From CAYLNM01 sp964385045 (GTDB lineage: Bacteria > Planctomycetota > Phycisphaerae > Phycisphaerales > SM1A02), in assembly GCA_964385045.1 (NCBI GenBank), contig CAYLNM010000131.1:1-12217 (forward strand): a DNA stretch of 12,217 nucleotides, written 5' to 3'. This document shows, one piece after another, positions 11,297-12,217 of this stretch (positions are counted from its first letter, which is position 1; every line of letters starts with the position of its first letter). Position numbers and translations under genes: made by a program. Below the pieces are notes generated by a model. That model was not told where the DNA came from, did no database searches, and saw nothing but the letters and a program-made list of their open reading frames with translations.

Positions 11297-12217
11297 TCAG
11301 CCGTCCCAGCGCCAGGTCGTCGGCACCCAGCGGTAGCCCGAGCGCTCGCGGCTCACGTGGCCGAGGGCGGGGAACGGCAGGTGCGAGCCGCAGAGCCGGA
11401 GGCGTTCGGCCGCGGCCCGGTCGAGCATGCGGCGGCGGGTGGCGGCGGCCTGCACCGAGTCCACGTCGAAGGCCACGTGCCAGCCCGGGTTCGGGAGCTG
11501 GATCGGGGCGTTGTGCACGAGGTCGGCCACGTACGCGAGCTGCTCGCCGCCGGCGTCGACCATCAGCCCGACGTGGCCCGGGGTGTGGCCGGGCAGCGGG
11601 ATGGTGGAGAGGCCGGGCAGCAGCTCGTCGCCCGGGGTGAAGCGGGCGGTGCGGGCGGCGATCGCCCCGATCGCCCCCTCCGCCGCCTGCCGCATCGTGT
11701 CCTTCATCGCCTCGTCGACCTGCGTCCGCGGGAGCGCCGGGGCGCCGGACCAGAACGCGAGCTCGGGCGCGGCGACGTGGAAGGTCGCGTTCGGCAGCAC
11801 GGCCGCCGCCCGGTCGCCCAGCACGCCGCCGACGTGATCGGGGTGCAGGTGCGTGAGCAGCACGTGGTCGACGTCGTCCGCCCCGAGGCCGAGGCCGCCG
11901 AGGTGCTCCAGCACGCGGCCCGCTCCGGGCCCGAACAGCGAGCCGCAGCCGGTGTCGACCATCAGCGTCCCCTGCGGGTGCCGCACGAGCAGGCAGTGCA
12001 CCATGCCCGGGACCTCCTGCGGGTCGAGGAAGGCGGCGCGGCAGGCGGCGGCCCGCTGCTCGGCGGTCGCGTTGGTGCCGTACGCGTCCGCGGTGCCGGT
12101 CCAGCCGCCGTCGCCGACGAGCGCGCACTCCAGCTCGCCCACCGTGAAGCGGTAGAACCCGGCGCCCTGCGGCGCCGGGCCGCGGTCCGCGTCGTCGGCG
12201 TCCTGGCCGCGGGCGGC
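11297..12217 (-). CDS. Metallo-beta-lactamase-fold hydrolase, lactonase/MPH-like (5' end outside window)
   Basis: This is a probable di-zinc hydrolase. Numbering from the GTG codon at 12142, it has the metal-binding HLHPDH motif (His98, His100, Asp102, His103), the third-ligand region PGHTPGH (His186), the bridging Asp207 in VADLVHN and a late His254 in GSHLPFPALGHV. The last motif and overall length match the lactonase / methyl parathion hydrolase-like branch rather than beta-lactamases or glyoxalase II. The GTG at 12142 is unlikely to be the start: the frame stays open to the window edge, and the residues just before it (GFYRFTVGELECALVGDG across the junction) form the usual first strand, preceded by an Asp-rich segment. 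The start and any signal peptide lie beyond 12217. It is on the same strand as the two kinases and could be their upstream operon partner, though hairpins follow its stop. Substrate is not predictable; a lactone or ester is possible. Confidence 0.92.
   Translation of the reverse strand, partial: AARGQDADDADRGPAPQGAGFYRFTVGELECALVGDGGWTGTADAYGTNATAEQRAAACRAAFLDPQEVPGMVHCLLVRHPQGTLMVDTGCGSLFGPGAGRVLEHLGGLGLGADDVDHVLLTHLHPDHVGGVLGDRAAAVLPNATFHVAAPELAFWSGAPALPRTQVDEAMKDTMRQAAEGAIGAIAARTARFTPGDELLPGLSTIPLPGHTPGHVGLMVDAGGEQLAYVADLVHNAPIQLPNPGWHVAFDVDSVQAAATRRRMLDRAAAERLRLCGSHLPFPALGHVSRERSGYRWVPTTWRWDG

Noticed and set aside
11297..12142. GTG at 12142 as the start of the hydrolase gene
   Set aside because: The 25 codons visible upstream in frame include FYRFTVGEL, typical of the family's first strand; starting at 12142 would cut into the fold.

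Overview
The window is about 12.2 kb of very GC-rich DNA. It is densely coded and shows no tRNA, rRNA, CRISPR array, insertion sequence or phage gene. A type VII (MacB-like) exporter with a periplasmic adaptor suggests a bacterium with two membranes. Large hybrid sensor kinases with many PAS domains, weak or absent Shine-Dalgarno sequences and a receiver motif of the type AEDGPDNQRL would fit a high-GC planctomycete, for example a Phycisphaerae-like lineage. That taxonomic guess is inference only; a myxobacterial or other high-GC Gram-negative source cannot be excluded.

Layout. Positions 2-4550 (+ strand) hold a three-gene ABC export operon: a LolD/MacB-type ATPase (cut off at its 5' end by the window), a two-module FtsX-type permease that overlaps it by four bases, and, after a 98-base gap, a HlyD-family membrane fusion protein. 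Positions 4653-12217 (- strand) hold three genes read in the opposite direction: a metallo-beta-lactamase-fold hydrolase (cut off at its 5' end by the window edge), then a membrane-anchored hybrid histidine kinase with three PAS domains, then a soluble hybrid histidine kinase with five PAS domains. The two gene groups converge on a 102-base gap that holds a 12-bp imperfect inverted repeat, a plausible terminator.

How the genes may work together. The ATPase and permease would use ATP to drive a mechanical cycle that, with the adaptor, moves a substrate out of the periplasm or outer leaflet; the substrate cannot be read from the sequence, and no TolC-like outer membrane channel lies in the window. 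The two kinases are clear paralogues, arranged head to tail with a 40-base gap and probably co-transcribed. Each carries a complete kinase core and an intact receiver, but neither has an HPt domain or a DNA-binding output, so their partners must be elsewhere. The hydrolase belongs to the broad lactonase / methyl parathion hydrolase-like branch of its superfamily, and its substrate is open.

Nothing here is clearly a new system. The points most worth a second look are the paralogous kinase pair, a LOV-like PAS domain that lacks the photoreactive cysteine, a kinase-core insertion present in only one paralogue, and the small repeats and overlapping hairpins between the hydrolase and the kinases.
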